Shown: positions 11,887 through 20,227 of the stretch, in pieces
Layout: each line of letters begins with the position of its first letter
How positions within the stretch are numbered: position 1 is the first letter of the stretch
Origin: Schaalia suimastitidis DSM 15538
GTDB taxonomy: Bacteria; Actinomycetota; Actinomycetes; Actinomycetales; Actinomycetaceae
Assembly: GCF_000429105.1 (NCBI RefSeq)
Contig: NZ_AUBF01000007.1
Location: 1 to 64,000 of the forward strand
DNA length: 64,000 bases
Direction: 5' to 3'
Translations under genes and position numbers: made by a program
The notes under the pieces: model-generated
Database searches by the model: none
What the model was told of the DNA's origin: nothing
Seen by the model: only the letters and a program-made list of their open reading frames with translations

Positions 11887-11924
11887 GACGTATGCGGCTG
11901 AGCGTGACGTATGCGGCTGTGCGT
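11887..11924. repeat. Two-copy 19-bp tandem repeat in the glf downstream spacer
   Basis: GACGTATGCGGCTGAGCGT (11887-11905) is followed at once by a copy differing at one base (11906-11924). The rest of the 190-base spacer between glf and the convergent TIGR03089 gene holds an ACGAGGCG octamer at 11975 and no open frame of note. Confidence 0.8.
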
Positions 11925-12024
11925 GCCTACCACCCCACAGCCACGGCGTTCACAAGCCGAAATCTAAGCACACCACGAGGCGCACTGCTGTTACCGGCTT
12001 CGTCACACACAATATGCCACGCAT

Positions 12025-12918
12025 TTACATGAAATCTGAGAGCAGTGTGGCGCCTTCAACGCGCGCAATCTCCGCATGTTGATGCGCCTGAGGATGCCGG
12101 AGTGGATCAATAAGGACAAGAGAAGACCCCACAGTCCAGCATGCGACCGTCAACTCCGCATCTTGCTCAGGGGTGCGCGTATGCGTCGCGAGGCGTTCGC
12201 ACGTAGGCACACGATAGCGGCGTGACGCCAGTTCCAACGGAGTAGGGTCGTATGGCGTGTCCACCACAAGTCCGTCAGCTTGGGCCATGAGTTCACCCAA
12301 TGCATCCACCGTCCAAGCAGGTAGTGCGCCATCCCACGTAAAGGCCATCGGCGACAGGTTATGCATGAGGATGTGGGTAGCTAGACCTTGCGTCACGTAT
12401 ATTTCGGCGGCTGCAGCGTCATTTGTCACATAGACATCGGCCTGTAATGCAGGCAATGGTGGGGTGGGTGGCTCCGATACGGACTGCGACGTGGCGGGCT
12501 CCTGTAATACCGACTGAGGTGGGGCGGGCGGCTCAGATACGAATTGCCGTGGGGTGGGCTGTGTTGGTGCGGCCGACTTTACTGTGGGCAGTTGAACTGT
12601 GGGAGCCACAGGAGAAAGCTGCGCCTGCGGCAGTGCCTGAGCCGCTTGACGAGGGTCGCACACCCGCCACCCCATGAGGGATGCTGATATCCGCCACAGC
12701 ACACCCTGCCATGTCGAACCAAGGTCAATGACGATAGACCCCGTGTCCTCGCCACCCATCAACGCAGGGGAGAGGTTATCCTCCAGCAGGTTGGCGATCT
12801 TGGCCATCCATCGGGCCACAACCGGGCCGCCAAGTTCCATACGACTCACACCGTAGTAGGTCAGCGCAGGACCCGGATTTGCGGCAAGGCGGTCAATAAG
12901 GTCAGGCAGTAACGTCAT
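12025..12918 (-). CDS. TIGR03089 family protein with an unusual proline-rich insert
   Basis: The N-terminal part (LLPDLIDRLAANPGPALTYY, then WMAKIANLLEDNL) and C-terminal part match TIGR03089, an actinobacterial family related to the N-terminus of AMP-binding enzymes but lacking the full adenylation machinery. Its function is unknown. I take the ATG at 12918 (297 residues), which matches the usual family start; a TTG at 12963 would add 15 residues. Between the halves, about residues 96-161, lies a Pro/Gln/Ser-rich stretch (QSVSEPPTPP and similar). It is encoded by 30-bp tandem DNA repeats and looks like an in-frame insertion. Family assignment is good; start and insert function are uncertain. 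Confidence 0.75.
   Translation of the reverse strand: MTLLPDLIDRLAANPGPALTYYGVSRMELGGPVVARWMAKIANLLEDNLSPALMGGEDTGSIVIDLGSTWQGVLWRISASLMGWRVCDPRQAAQALPQAQLSPVAPTVQLPTVKSAAPTQPTPRQFVSEPPAPPQSVLQEPATSQSVSEPPTPPLPALQADVYVTNDAAAAEIYVTQGLATHILMHNLSPMAFTWDGALPAWTVDALGELMAQADGLVVDTPYDPTPLELASRRYRVPTCERLATHTRTPEQDAELTVACWTVGSSLVLIDPLRHPQAHQHAEIARVEGATLLSDFM
12428..12577. repeat. 30/60-bp tandem repeat inside the TIGR03089 gene
   Basis: Units begin at 12458, 12488, 12518 and 12548 and run 30 bases each. Units 1 and 3 agree at about 25 of 30 positions. Unit 2 and the weaker unit at 12428 share CCTGTAAT at the same phase, so the array has a 60-bp period made of two diverged 30-bp halves. Unit 2 holds CGACGTGGCGGGC, which recurs in the lpqB repeat. 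The array encodes the Pro-rich insert on the minus strand without breaking the frame. Confidence 0.75.
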
Positions 12919-13063
12919 GTGATCCACGATAACTGTCATGGGCCATAACGACACGCCCGACAAGATGATGGGAACGTCTCATTTACACCAAACCGCTTGA
13001 CGAAACACGTATGACACGCGTGTAATTACATCTAGTAAGTTTTTCGATTGAGGAGACAACGTC

Positions 13064-13360
13064 GTGTGGAACATCTTCGGTGACGGGCCCATCGCGTGGA
13101 CCAACCCTATCGACGATGTCCTCAACGGAATCGACGAAGGACCACTTGCCTGGCAGCAAGACGCGCTGTGTGCCCAAACAGATCCTGAAGCCTTTTTCCC
13201 CGAAAAAGGTGGGTCAACACGCGAAGCCAAAGCCGTGTGTAAAGCATGTAGCGTACGTGCAGAATGCCTCGAATACGCGCTTGCCAACGATGAACGCTTC
13301 GGCATTTGGGGTGGACTCTCGGAGCGTGAACGACGCAAAATGCGTCGCACAGTCGTATGA
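13064..13360 (+). CDS. WhiB-family iron-sulfur transcriptional regulator
   Basis: A 98-residue WhiB-like protein with the four iron-sulfur cysteines: LCAQTDPEAFFP (first Cys about 36), then VCKACSVRAEC (CxxC-x5-C, about 59-68). The GIWGG turn (about 84-88) and a basic tail RERRKMRRT follow. WhiB proteins act with the primary sigma factor and control division or redox responses. Sequence and neighbourhood resemble the WhiB2/WhmD group, which is tied to septation, but I do not assign a symbol. Start is a GTG at 13064 preceded by GAGGAG. Its stop overlaps the ATG of the next gene. Confidence 0.93.
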   Translation: MWNIFGDGPIAWTNPIDDVLNGIDEGPLAWQQDALCAQTDPEAFFPEKGGSTREAKAVCKACSVRAECLEYALANDERFGIWGGLSERERRKMRRTVV

Positions 13361-16300
13361 GCGCCGACCTCACCGCGCCCGTCCCACCCACTCGGGGAAG
13401 TGGAGCCCTCGCAGTTGTCATCACACGAGGCTCTACCCCAGCCCTGCAACAAATCTTCCGTGCACTGCACACCCAAACCCTTGCCCCAGGCGGCATTCTC
13501 GTTGTCGATGTACGAGTCCCCGGCGAAAAAGCCCCTGTGCTGCGCAACGGCGAAGTACCAGCCAGCGCCGACCTTATCCATATTCGCGCCACAACACTTG
13601 GGACGGCCCTCAATAAAGCTCTGACCTCCCAAGAAGCGAATCGGCGCGCACCAGGTCAAGAAGGTGGCTATGAACGCTGGTGGATCCTGCACGACGACAC
13701 AATCCCCGAACCGGAGTGTCTGGAAGAACTCACTCGCATCGCCGACCAAGGACGCACGATCGGCGCCGTAGGCCCAAAACAGCTCAACGACGATGGCACC
13801 CAACTCGTTGAACTGGGTATACATGCCTCCAAAGACTGCCGACGCCTCGAGCGTATGCTGCCCGACGAAATCGACCAAGGCCAGTACGACAATACGACAG
13901 ATGTCCTAGCCGTCGGTACCGCCGGAATGCTGCTGTCACGTGAAGCCTGGCACGCAGTCGGAGAATTCGACTCTTTCCTTGGTCCCTTCGGTGAAGGCCT
14001 AGAATATGGGCGCAGACTCCACCGTGCAGGCTACCGGGTCGTTGCCGCGCCGCTCGCGCGTTTGCGACACACACAAGACAGCTATCACGCCCACCGATCG
14101 TTTAGGCGTCGCCGCACAGCGCAGCTTTACAACTGGCTCCTGGCCACCCCCTGGTGGTCACTGATCCCCCTGATGCTGTGGCTTGCCATTTTGTGCCCAA
14201 CCCGCGCCATCATTCGCCTCAGTCAAGGATCACCACGATTGGCGGCCGATGAATTCATTGCATGGCTAAGGCTTCTACCCGCAACGGGGCACATATTTGC
14301 CTCGCGGCGGCGAAATGCGAAAGCAGCAACTGCTCCACTGAGTGTTCTGCGGCCACTAGAAACCCCCATCAAAGCCATCAAAGAACGACGCAAACTCATT
14401 CGGCACGTCGAACACGTTGCCACCTCAGATATCTTGGATGACGTCGCTAGACGCGCCTTTAATGACTACCGTAAGACCACAGCTTTTTACGTGGCCACGG
14501 TCGCTCTTATTACCGGTATTGTCGCCTTTATTGGCTGGGCATACAGCCTCGCGCCGCTCACCTTCACGTGGACAGGCGCACCTGAATCAATGGCGGACCT
14601 GTGGGGCGCGGCTGTGGCCAGCTGGATCCCCGGAGGTGACGGTCACGCCTCGCCAGCAGACCCGCTAGCCATGGTCTTCGCCATCTTGGCATCACCAGCT
14701 TTTCTTCTGGGACACTCGCCACATGCCTTTGCAGTGACGGCTATCTGGCTTGCGACACCACTATCAGCGGCAGCCGCATGGATTCTAGCTAGCCGTTTCA
14801 CCTATTCAGCGCCTCGTCGCGCTGCTACCGCTCTACTATGGGCAGGAGCACCGTCCCTTGTGGCAGCCCAACATCTGGGTATCCTCGCAGGGACACTGGC
14901 CCACATTGCCCTGCCGTTACTGCTCGCCTCGTGGCTGAGCTTGGCTGGACTACGCATCACCCGCCATGTAGCAGGCGCAGACCGCATCCTGTCAGTCTCA
15001 CCTCCACCCAGGCACGGCGCACTGGGTGTCGCTGCCTTCAGCAGCGCCGCCATTATTGCTGCTCAACCGCTGATGCTCGCCATCTTGACTCTCCTCGTAT
15101 TTGCTGCAACACCGTGGCTGCGCAAACGCATCTTTGTTCTACTGGCCACCTTGGTACCAGCAGCAATCCTCGTTGCCCCCACCGTATATGTTGCCGCGAG
15201 TACCCAAGGGGCTTGGCCAGCACTGTTGGCAGTCGGTGGGCCGCTGCCACATGTCGAGGCCGCACCCGCCTGGATGCTAGCCCTTGGCGTACCAGCATCA
15301 CTTGCCTGGGCGCCCCTGAACTGGGTGCTCGTCGCCACTGCAGTCGCCTTCTACCTGTGGGCACTCATCTCATGTATAAGTGCTCGTCGCACTGCCAACA
15401 GCCTCCTTGGCCGCCTCGCTGCTTTCGTCCTGCCAAGTGCGCTACTCACAGTGGGTGCCGCATGGGTGCTCCGCAATACTCCTACCCGCCTCGTCGATGC
15501 AACACCCGCAGGAACATGGACAGGCATTGTTTTGTCCGCAGGCTTCCTCGCTCTGCTCTTCTCAGGTCTGATTGCCACGCGTCCAATGGAGGCCATAGGT
15601 GATGCAGCGCCACGACGTTCCGTGGCAGCTCACGGCCTGCTGGGCACACTCACGGTGGCCGCCGCGTTGTGCGCAATCTGCGCACTTCCTGCCTACCTCA
15701 TTATTGTGCCCACGCCCACCACGTCAGTGACCCCAATTCCAACCGATACAACTCCGAGTGTTAGCAGTACCGATGACACCACCGAGGCTACGAACGACAT
15801 ACGGATCGTCCCTGCGTTAAGTGCCCAAGGGCAAGCGTCCCCACGCGCCGGACGAATCCTCGTACTGACACTTAGCGCTGACGGCACACTCAACACTGCG
15901 CTATGGCGACATAACGGCGACACCCTTATTGACGCCTCGGCAATCACCCGCGCACTCGCGCTATACCATGCCCAAACAGCAACATGGGACGATGCCACAC
16001 GCGAATTGGCATCACTGGCGCTGACGCTGACCACATACCCCGACATTACTACTGCCCGGGCACTTGCCACGCACGCGGTCGACACGATACTCATCCCCAC
16101 AGACCAGTCCATGCCTGCTCAGGTAGAAGCCTTGAACCGTGCCCCCGGCCTCGAACGCGTTGGCACCACCTCCGCGGGACACCTGTGGCGCTTGCGCGCT
16201 GACGGCACACAACCGGCACGTGTCACGCTTGTGACGAACGACGCTGCTGCACCGTTGAATGCCAGCGACATTACTGTTGACACACAACTTGAGTATGCCG

Positions 16301-16527
16301 GGCAGATTGTACTTGCGGAACGCGCCAATGCCGGGTGGAAAGCCAGCCTCAACGGTGTCGCACTCACGGCACACCCCCAGGGATGGCAACAGCGTTTTGA
16401 CGCACCCAACAGCGGACACGTGCGCATATGGCACACCGCGTGGTGGCTCTACCCTTGGTGGGCAGCATGCGCACTGAGCTTCACGTGGGCACTGATCGCC
16501 CTGGTGCCAACACGGAGGACACAATGA
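13357..16527 (+). CDS. Large membrane family 2 glycosyltransferase
   Basis: A 1056-residue protein: an N-terminal GT2 domain (about 15-250) with the acidic LHDDTIPEP at 111-119 and the acceptor-side VGTAGMLLSREAW at 187-199, then a long membrane region (segments from about 260 to 780), then an extracytoplasmic C-terminal domain (about 800-1020) and a last membrane helix before TRRTQ. This architecture is conserved next to whiB2-like genes in actinobacteria and is thought to act in envelope glycan or glycolipid assembly; the substrate is not known. It overlaps whiB by four bases (ATGA) and the DUF5719 gene by four bases, so the three are probably co-transcribed. Confidence 0.88.
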   Translation: MSADLTAPVPPTRGSGALAVVITRGSTPALQQIFRALHTQTLAPGGILVVDVRVPGEKAPVLRNGEVPASADLIHIRATTLGTALNKALTSQEANRRAPGQEGGYERWWILHDDTIPEPECLEELTRIADQGRTIGAVGPKQLNDDGTQLVELGIHASKDCRRLERMLPDEIDQGQYDNTTDVLAVGTAGMLLSREAWHAVGEFDSFLGPFGEGLEYGRRLHRAGYRVVAAPLARLRHTQDSYHAHRSFRRRRTAQLYNWLLATPWWSLIPLMLWLAILCPTRAIIRLSQGSPRLAADEFIAWLRLLPATGHIFASRRRNAKAATAPLSVLRPLETPIKAIKERRKLIRHVEHVATSDILDDVARRAFNDYRKTTAFYVATVALITGIVAFIGWAYSLAPLTFTWTGAPESMADLWGAAVASWIPGGDGHASPADPLAMVFAILASPAFLLGHSPHAFAVTAIWLATPLSAAAAWILASRFTYSAPRRAATALLWAGAPSLVAAQHLGILAGTLAHIALPLLLASWLSLAGLRITRHVAGADRILSVSPPPRHGALGVAAFSSAAIIAAQPLMLAILTLLVFAATPWLRKRIFVLLATLVPAAILVAPTVYVAASTQGAWPALLAVGGPLPHVEAAPAWMLALGVPASLAWAPLNWVLVATAVAFYLWALISCISARRTANSLLGRLAAFVLPSALLTVGAAWVLRNTPTRLVDATPAGTWTGIVLSAGFLALLFSGLIATRPMEAIGDAAPRRSVAAHGLLGTLTVAAALCAICALPAYLIIVPTPTTSVTPIPTDTTPSVSSTDDTTEATNDIRIVPALSAQGQASPRAGRILVLTLSADGTLNTALWRHNGDTLIDASAITRALALYHAQTATWDDATRELASLALTLTTYPDITTARALATHAVDTILIPTDQSMPAQVEALNRAPGLERVGTTSAGHLWRLRADGTQPARVTLVTNDAAAPLNASDITVDTQLEYAGQIVLAERANAGWKASLNGVALTAHPQGWQQRFDAPNSGHVRIWHTAWWLYPWWAACALSFTWALIALVPTRRTQ

Positions 16528-17927
16528 GTCGCACCCCGATCCTCCTGTTGCGGAGCTCCGCCGCCATTACAGGCGCCGCCTTGGTTGCCCTAGCGCTCCT
16601 TGGCCCCCACACTCCCGATTTTCCGATCGTTACCGTCAGTCGCCTCGAAACGCAGTCCAGCCCAGCTGAACTCACCCTCGCATGCCCACCGGGCACGATC
16701 GACTCCTTCGCGCCAGACGGTACAGCCACGACGTCGCACCAATGGTCATCAGTAGACGACGCGTGGACTACTACACAGGCCAACGCAACGATCACGTCGC
16801 GCGCAGCCAACGGCATCCTTGAGTTACCTTCAGGCGTCGTCATCGCAGGTCAAAGTGGCGGAGAAATGCGTGGACTATCTCTTTCGCCGTGTAGCCCCGC
16901 ATCGAGCGACCAATGGCTCAGTGTTGGCGCCACAACCGTGGGGGAGGACGCCATCATTGTCCTTGCCAACCCTGCTTCAACACCATCGGTGGTTTCCATC
17001 ACCGGCATCGGGCCGCAAGGATACGTTAACCAGCCTCCCCAACAGGTCAACGTGCCTGCACACAGTCAGGTGCGGATACTGCCCGGCACATGGTTTCCAG
17101 ACCTCAGTCGCTTGGCCTTGCACCTCCAAGCTGACGGGCCAGGTGTGGCAGCGTGGATGCAGACCTCCGCGATGGATGGCGAACGGCCTCTTGGTGCCAC
17201 CTGGACAGTGGCCACGCCAGCCGCCACTCGCGTTGTCATCCCGGGGATTGCACAAGGGCTGACGGAGGCACGTGTGCGTCTGGCCAATACAGGTGGGCAA
17301 GCGACTACCGCGACGCTCACGCTGCTAGGGAGCGATGGGCCAGTGGAGCTTTCTGCTGGCACCTTGGACCTGCCCGCCCAAACGGTGATTGACGTGCCGC
17401 TGGGCGCCATCACACAAGGCGGCGCCACCCTCGTTGTTGAGGCAGATCAAGCACTCGCTGCGCACGTCATAGTTGACGAGGCGGGCCAACCTTGGGGACA
17501 AAGTGACGAAGCGTGGGGTGAACGGTCCGTATTGGCCTCAGCTCAACTGACGCGTGCCTTCGAATTACCTTCAGCATCGCAACTCCACTCTCATGTGGAG
17601 GAAGTGCTCACTCAGGCCCCGGTACGTGCCTCACAGGTTGATGCCCGCGATGGTGTCAACGCGGTGTCTGCCGAACTGATCCTCACTTCACTTACTCAGG
17701 CTGTTACCGTGACGCTACCAGGCACGTCTCAGAAAACAACAATCGCGCCCGGCACGCAGGTCACCATGGATGCCCCTGAAATAGCAGGGACGCTGTCCGC
17801 CGATGGCGATATCTATGCCGCCATTCGTGTCACTGTTGAAACACCAACGGGACTTCTGCGTGCCGTGTGGCCACTGGGAGGGCGAATCCCCCTAGCACAA
17901 GTGGGCAGTGTCAACGTCAATAACTAG
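16524..17927 (+). CDS. DUF5719 family secreted protein
   Basis: A 467-residue protein with an N-terminal signal or anchor helix (AITGAALVALALLG, about 13-26) and then beta-rich Ala/Thr/Val sequence without catalytic motifs I can name. DUF5719 members are found beside the large GT2 gene in actinobacteria, so a periplasmic partner role is a reasonable inference. The start is fixed by GGAGG before the ATG that overlaps the upstream stop. Confidence 0.8.
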   Translation: MSRTPILLLRSSAAITGAALVALALLGPHTPDFPIVTVSRLETQSSPAELTLACPPGTIDSFAPDGTATTSHQWSSVDDAWTTTQANATITSRAANGILELPSGVVIAGQSGGEMRGLSLSPCSPASSDQWLSVGATTVGEDAIIVLANPASTPSVVSITGIGPQGYVNQPPQQVNVPAHSQVRILPGTWFPDLSRLALHLQADGPGVAAWMQTSAMDGERPLGATWTVATPAATRVVIPGIAQGLTEARVRLANTGGQATTATLTLLGSDGPVELSAGTLDLPAQTVIDVPLGAITQGGATLVVEADQALAAHVIVDEAGQPWGQSDEAWGERSVLASAQLTRAFELPSASQLHSHVEEVLTQAPVRASQVDARDGVNAVSAELILTSLTQAVTVTLPGTSQKTTIAPGTQVTMDAPEIAGTLSADGDIYAAIRVTVETPTGLLRAVWPLGGRIPLAQVGSVNVNN

Positions 17928-17934
17928 TAGCACC

Positions 17935-18085
17935 GCACTGGGGTTGGCCTGCGGCGCACGGTCGCGGATTTGGGCCGCACAGGGCATGGCCCGCGGCGTG
18001 TGGTGAACGTAACTGCGTACGGTGACATGCCTGCAGCGTATGGGTACAGGCCCGCGGCGTAGGGTGACAGATTCGGAAGGCACGG
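17935..18085. repeat. Degenerate 20-21-bp tandem repeat downstream of the DUF5719 gene
   Basis: Read on the minus strand, at least four and perhaps six units of the form CACCSTACGCYGCRGGCMTG follow each other between the convergent DUF5719 and metallopeptidase-like genes. Identity is high for two units and falls to about half in the others. Open frames across this stretch are repeat-driven, not genes. The remaining spacer to 18170 holds a short repeat of CCCGCTAGCCC. Confidence 0.65.
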
Positions 18086-18170
18086 TGAATGCTGCGGAGC
18101 CACCCCTGGGGCCCAGAACATTGGCCGTCCACTAGCCCAGAATACTACCCGCTAGCCCCAAAGCTTCCCG

Positions 18171-18593
18171 CTAGCCCAACAGTTCGTCCAAATCGTCGGG
18201 GTCAATGACGAGCAGATGGGAGATACGTTCTGCAAGTAGCTGCAGAAGAAATTGGGGGAGTTCCTCAGAGGAGCAGCGACGAAGCACACTCAGCCGATAC
18301 ACGACGATCCGATCGGACAGGCCGCGGCGCCGGTCAGCAGGAAATATCCGGGCAGTCACAACCCCATGATCCTCCCACGGTGCAGGTGCCGATGGGGGAA
18401 CATCTTCGACCGCAAATTCAATGGTGGACACTGCAGGCCACCGCCTCGTCAACTCCGCAACAACATCAGCAACAAGGCGATCAAAGGCTTCCCTCCGTGT
18501 CATCCACGCGCGTGACCCTGGGAAAAAAGTCGGACCACGCTGGCCACGACCATGGCGGTCACGGTGAGGAGGACGCAGCAGAGTAGAGCACAC
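18171..18593 (-). CDS. Metallopeptidase-family protein lacking the HExxH zinc motif
   Basis: The 140-residue product matches the short actinobacterial zincin-like family: RDRHGRGQRGP near the N-terminus, then EFAVEDVPPSAPAPW, then IVVYR, then ELL-terminating LVIDPDDLDELLG. Where related families have HExxHxxGI, this one reads LAERISHLLVI, so both zinc-binding histidines are replaced. As far as I recall the loss is shared by relatives beside DUF3499 genes in other actinobacteria, which makes it a subfamily trait, not decay. I start it at a GTG (18593) with GTAGGG eight bases upstream; a longer frame from 18704 would overlap the divergent DUF3499 gene. Activity is unknown. Confidence 0.75.
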   Translation of the reverse strand: MCSTLLRPPHRDRHGRGQRGPTFFPGSRAWMTRREAFDRLVADVVAELTRRWPAVSTIEFAVEDVPPSAPAPWEDHGVVTARIFPADRRRGLSDRIVVYRLSVLRRCSSEELPQFLLQLLAERISHLLVIDPDDLDELLG

Positions 18594-18624
18594 GCACAAT
18601 ACCCTACATGCCCACGTGCTCCTA

Positions 18625-19365
18625 ATGGCGTACAGTGAAGCGGTGACTTCAGCAAGACAATGTTCAAAACCCGGATGTGCCCGTGAAGCAGTTGCTACGC
18701 TCACCTATGACTACCAGGCATCGACCGCTGTTCTTGGGCCGCTTGCCACCGCAGCCGAGCCACACACCTACGACCTTTGCGATACGCATCAACAACACTT
18801 AACTGCTCCGCGTGGATGGCAAATCGTTCGATTACAAACACATTTTGAACCCGCACCACCGTCACAAGATGACCTGATGGCCCTGGCTGACGCCGTGCGA
18901 CAAGCGGCAGCTGCACGAGCAGCGGAGGCATCGCCTCGGCCCACCCAGCCTGAAGCAACGATCTACACCCTGCCAACCGCAACACAACGCGAGGCTACGC
19001 TTCAGCAGCAGGCACCTTCGCCTCACCAAGCGAGCCGCACCGCCGATCGCAACGCACATGCCCTCCGTGGCGTCGAATTCGGACCTTTCGCTACGCCACG
19101 TTCCGCTCACACAACCCTTCCCGCTGACAGCGACAATAGTGACGCAGAGCAGGGCAGTGGGATCGTCAGCACCGGCGCACCTAACGGCGGTGCAAATACT
19201 TCCCCTGGCCTCGGACCCAATGAGCCGTCCACCTCCACGAACGGCCCTGCTCCCATAATGCGCGATGTCTCCGCCAAGGACACTACGCCCGGGCCGAGTG
19301 ACAACCCTCTTGACCCTGCATCGATATGGGCGCAGCGCCGGGGACAATTCCGCGTTATTGACTAA
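18625..19365 (+). CDS. DUF3499 family protein
   Basis: The N-terminal 75 residues match DUF3499: RQCSKPGC, TLTYDYQASTAVLGPLA, YDLCDTHQQHLTAPRGW. Three cysteines and a histidine form a probable small zinc-binding fold. The rest is low complexity, rich in Ala, Pro and Thr, and ends in WAQRRGQFRVID, a tail typical of the family. Function is unknown. It is divergent from the metallopeptidase-like gene with about 30 bases between starts, an arrangement kept in many actinobacteria. A GTG at 18643 is an alternative start. Its 3' end overlaps the convergent RDD gene by 11 bases. Confidence 0.85.
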   Translation: MAYSEAVTSARQCSKPGCAREAVATLTYDYQASTAVLGPLATAAEPHTYDLCDTHQQHLTAPRGWQIVRLQTHFEPAPPSQDDLMALADAVRQAAAARAAEASPRPTQPEATIYTLPTATQREATLQQQAPSPHQASRTADRNAHALRGVEFGPFATPRSAHTTLPADSDNSDAEQGSGIVSTGAPNGGANTSPGLGPNEPSTSTNGPAPIMRDVSAKDTTPGPSDNPLDPASIWAQRRGQFRVID

Positions 19366-20218
19366 GTGGCACCGGCCCTTGGGTAGTCAGCGCATCGCGA
19401 CGTTGGCGGCCATTTGACTCGCGCTGCTGCAGGCGCCGGTAATTGCGGTTACGCAACACAACCAGGACCGCTGCAATAAACCGCTCCGGGTGGGTACCCG
19501 GCGGAGGCGGGGGCGCGACCCGCAAGGATATTTGCGCAGCGAGGCTGTTGCCCACTTGGGTGCGCACTGCCGGAACCTGGGTGCGGTTCACCCGTAAAAA
19601 CTCCAGTGCTTCACGATGAACTTTTGCAGGCAGCGGAAGTATTTGTGCATGAGAAGCCCACTGCTGTAACTCTGGTGGCATCACTAACGCAGGATAAGAG
19701 CGTGCCTCGGGTAGCTGCACAACGGTAGTGCCTGCCGCCATATCGCCAAAACGTTTTCCGCGAGGTGAGACAATGGCTGACAGCAGGGCAGGTGCCCCAA
19801 AGGTCAACCACACTTCGATGATCCCCGCCAGGGTGCGCATTGCCACGTGTCGTGCACTCACTACGCCACCGTCGTCACGGACCACCCGAATACGAAATGC
19901 CCATTTCCCAAGTGACTGGCCGCGTGTAGCAAGTTCCATGATGAAAGGGAGGACGAAGGTGAGGATAACAATGGCGGATATCGTCACGATCCGTTGCGTC
20001 GAAGCAGTTTGAATCTCAATATGCGGGCCAATGCCGATCAAGACACATAATAAGGTCATCAGGCTCAACGATAGGTCCACCAGGGTCGCCGCTATGCGCA
20101 ACATAGGTGAAGCCGGGTGAATGTCAAGTTTGACCGCAGCGCCGGTGACGATTGATTCGTCTTTCAGTCTGCGATATTCCGTAGTGTCAGGTACGCGCGA
20201 AGCCGTCATATATGACAC
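19355..20218 (-). CDS. RDD family membrane protein
   Basis: A 287-residue protein with an RDD domain at about residues 35-165: RIAATLVDLSLSL (first helix with its Arg and Asp), two more helices, and GQSLGKWAFRIRVVRDDGG. The C-terminal 100 residues are cytoplasmic and end in a Gln/Arg-rich tail. RDD proteins are small membrane proteins, some implicated in ion exchange, and often pair with SpoIIM-like and MoxR/DUF58 genes, as here. The start at 20218 is nine bases from the divergent SpoIIM gene; the ATG at 20209 is an alternative. Confidence 0.85.
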   Translation of the reverse strand: MSYMTASRVPDTTEYRRLKDESIVTGAAVKLDIHPASPMLRIAATLVDLSLSLMTLLCVLIGIGPHIEIQTASTQRIVTISAIVILTFVLPFIMELATRGQSLGKWAFRIRVVRDDGGVVSARHVAMRTLAGIIEVWLTFGAPALLSAIVSPRGKRFGDMAAGTTVVQLPEARSYPALVMPPELQQWASHAQILPLPAKVHREALEFLRVNRTQVPAVRTQVGNSLAAQISLRVAPPPPPGTHPERFIAAVLVVLRNRNYRRLQQRESNGRQRRDALTTQGPVPLSQ

Positions 20219-20227
20219 GCTAGCCTA

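Noticed and set aside
14838-15602. 254-codon open frame inside the large glycosyltransferase gene
   Set aside because: Shifted frame of the real gene, with Arg/Cys/His-rich nonsense composition.
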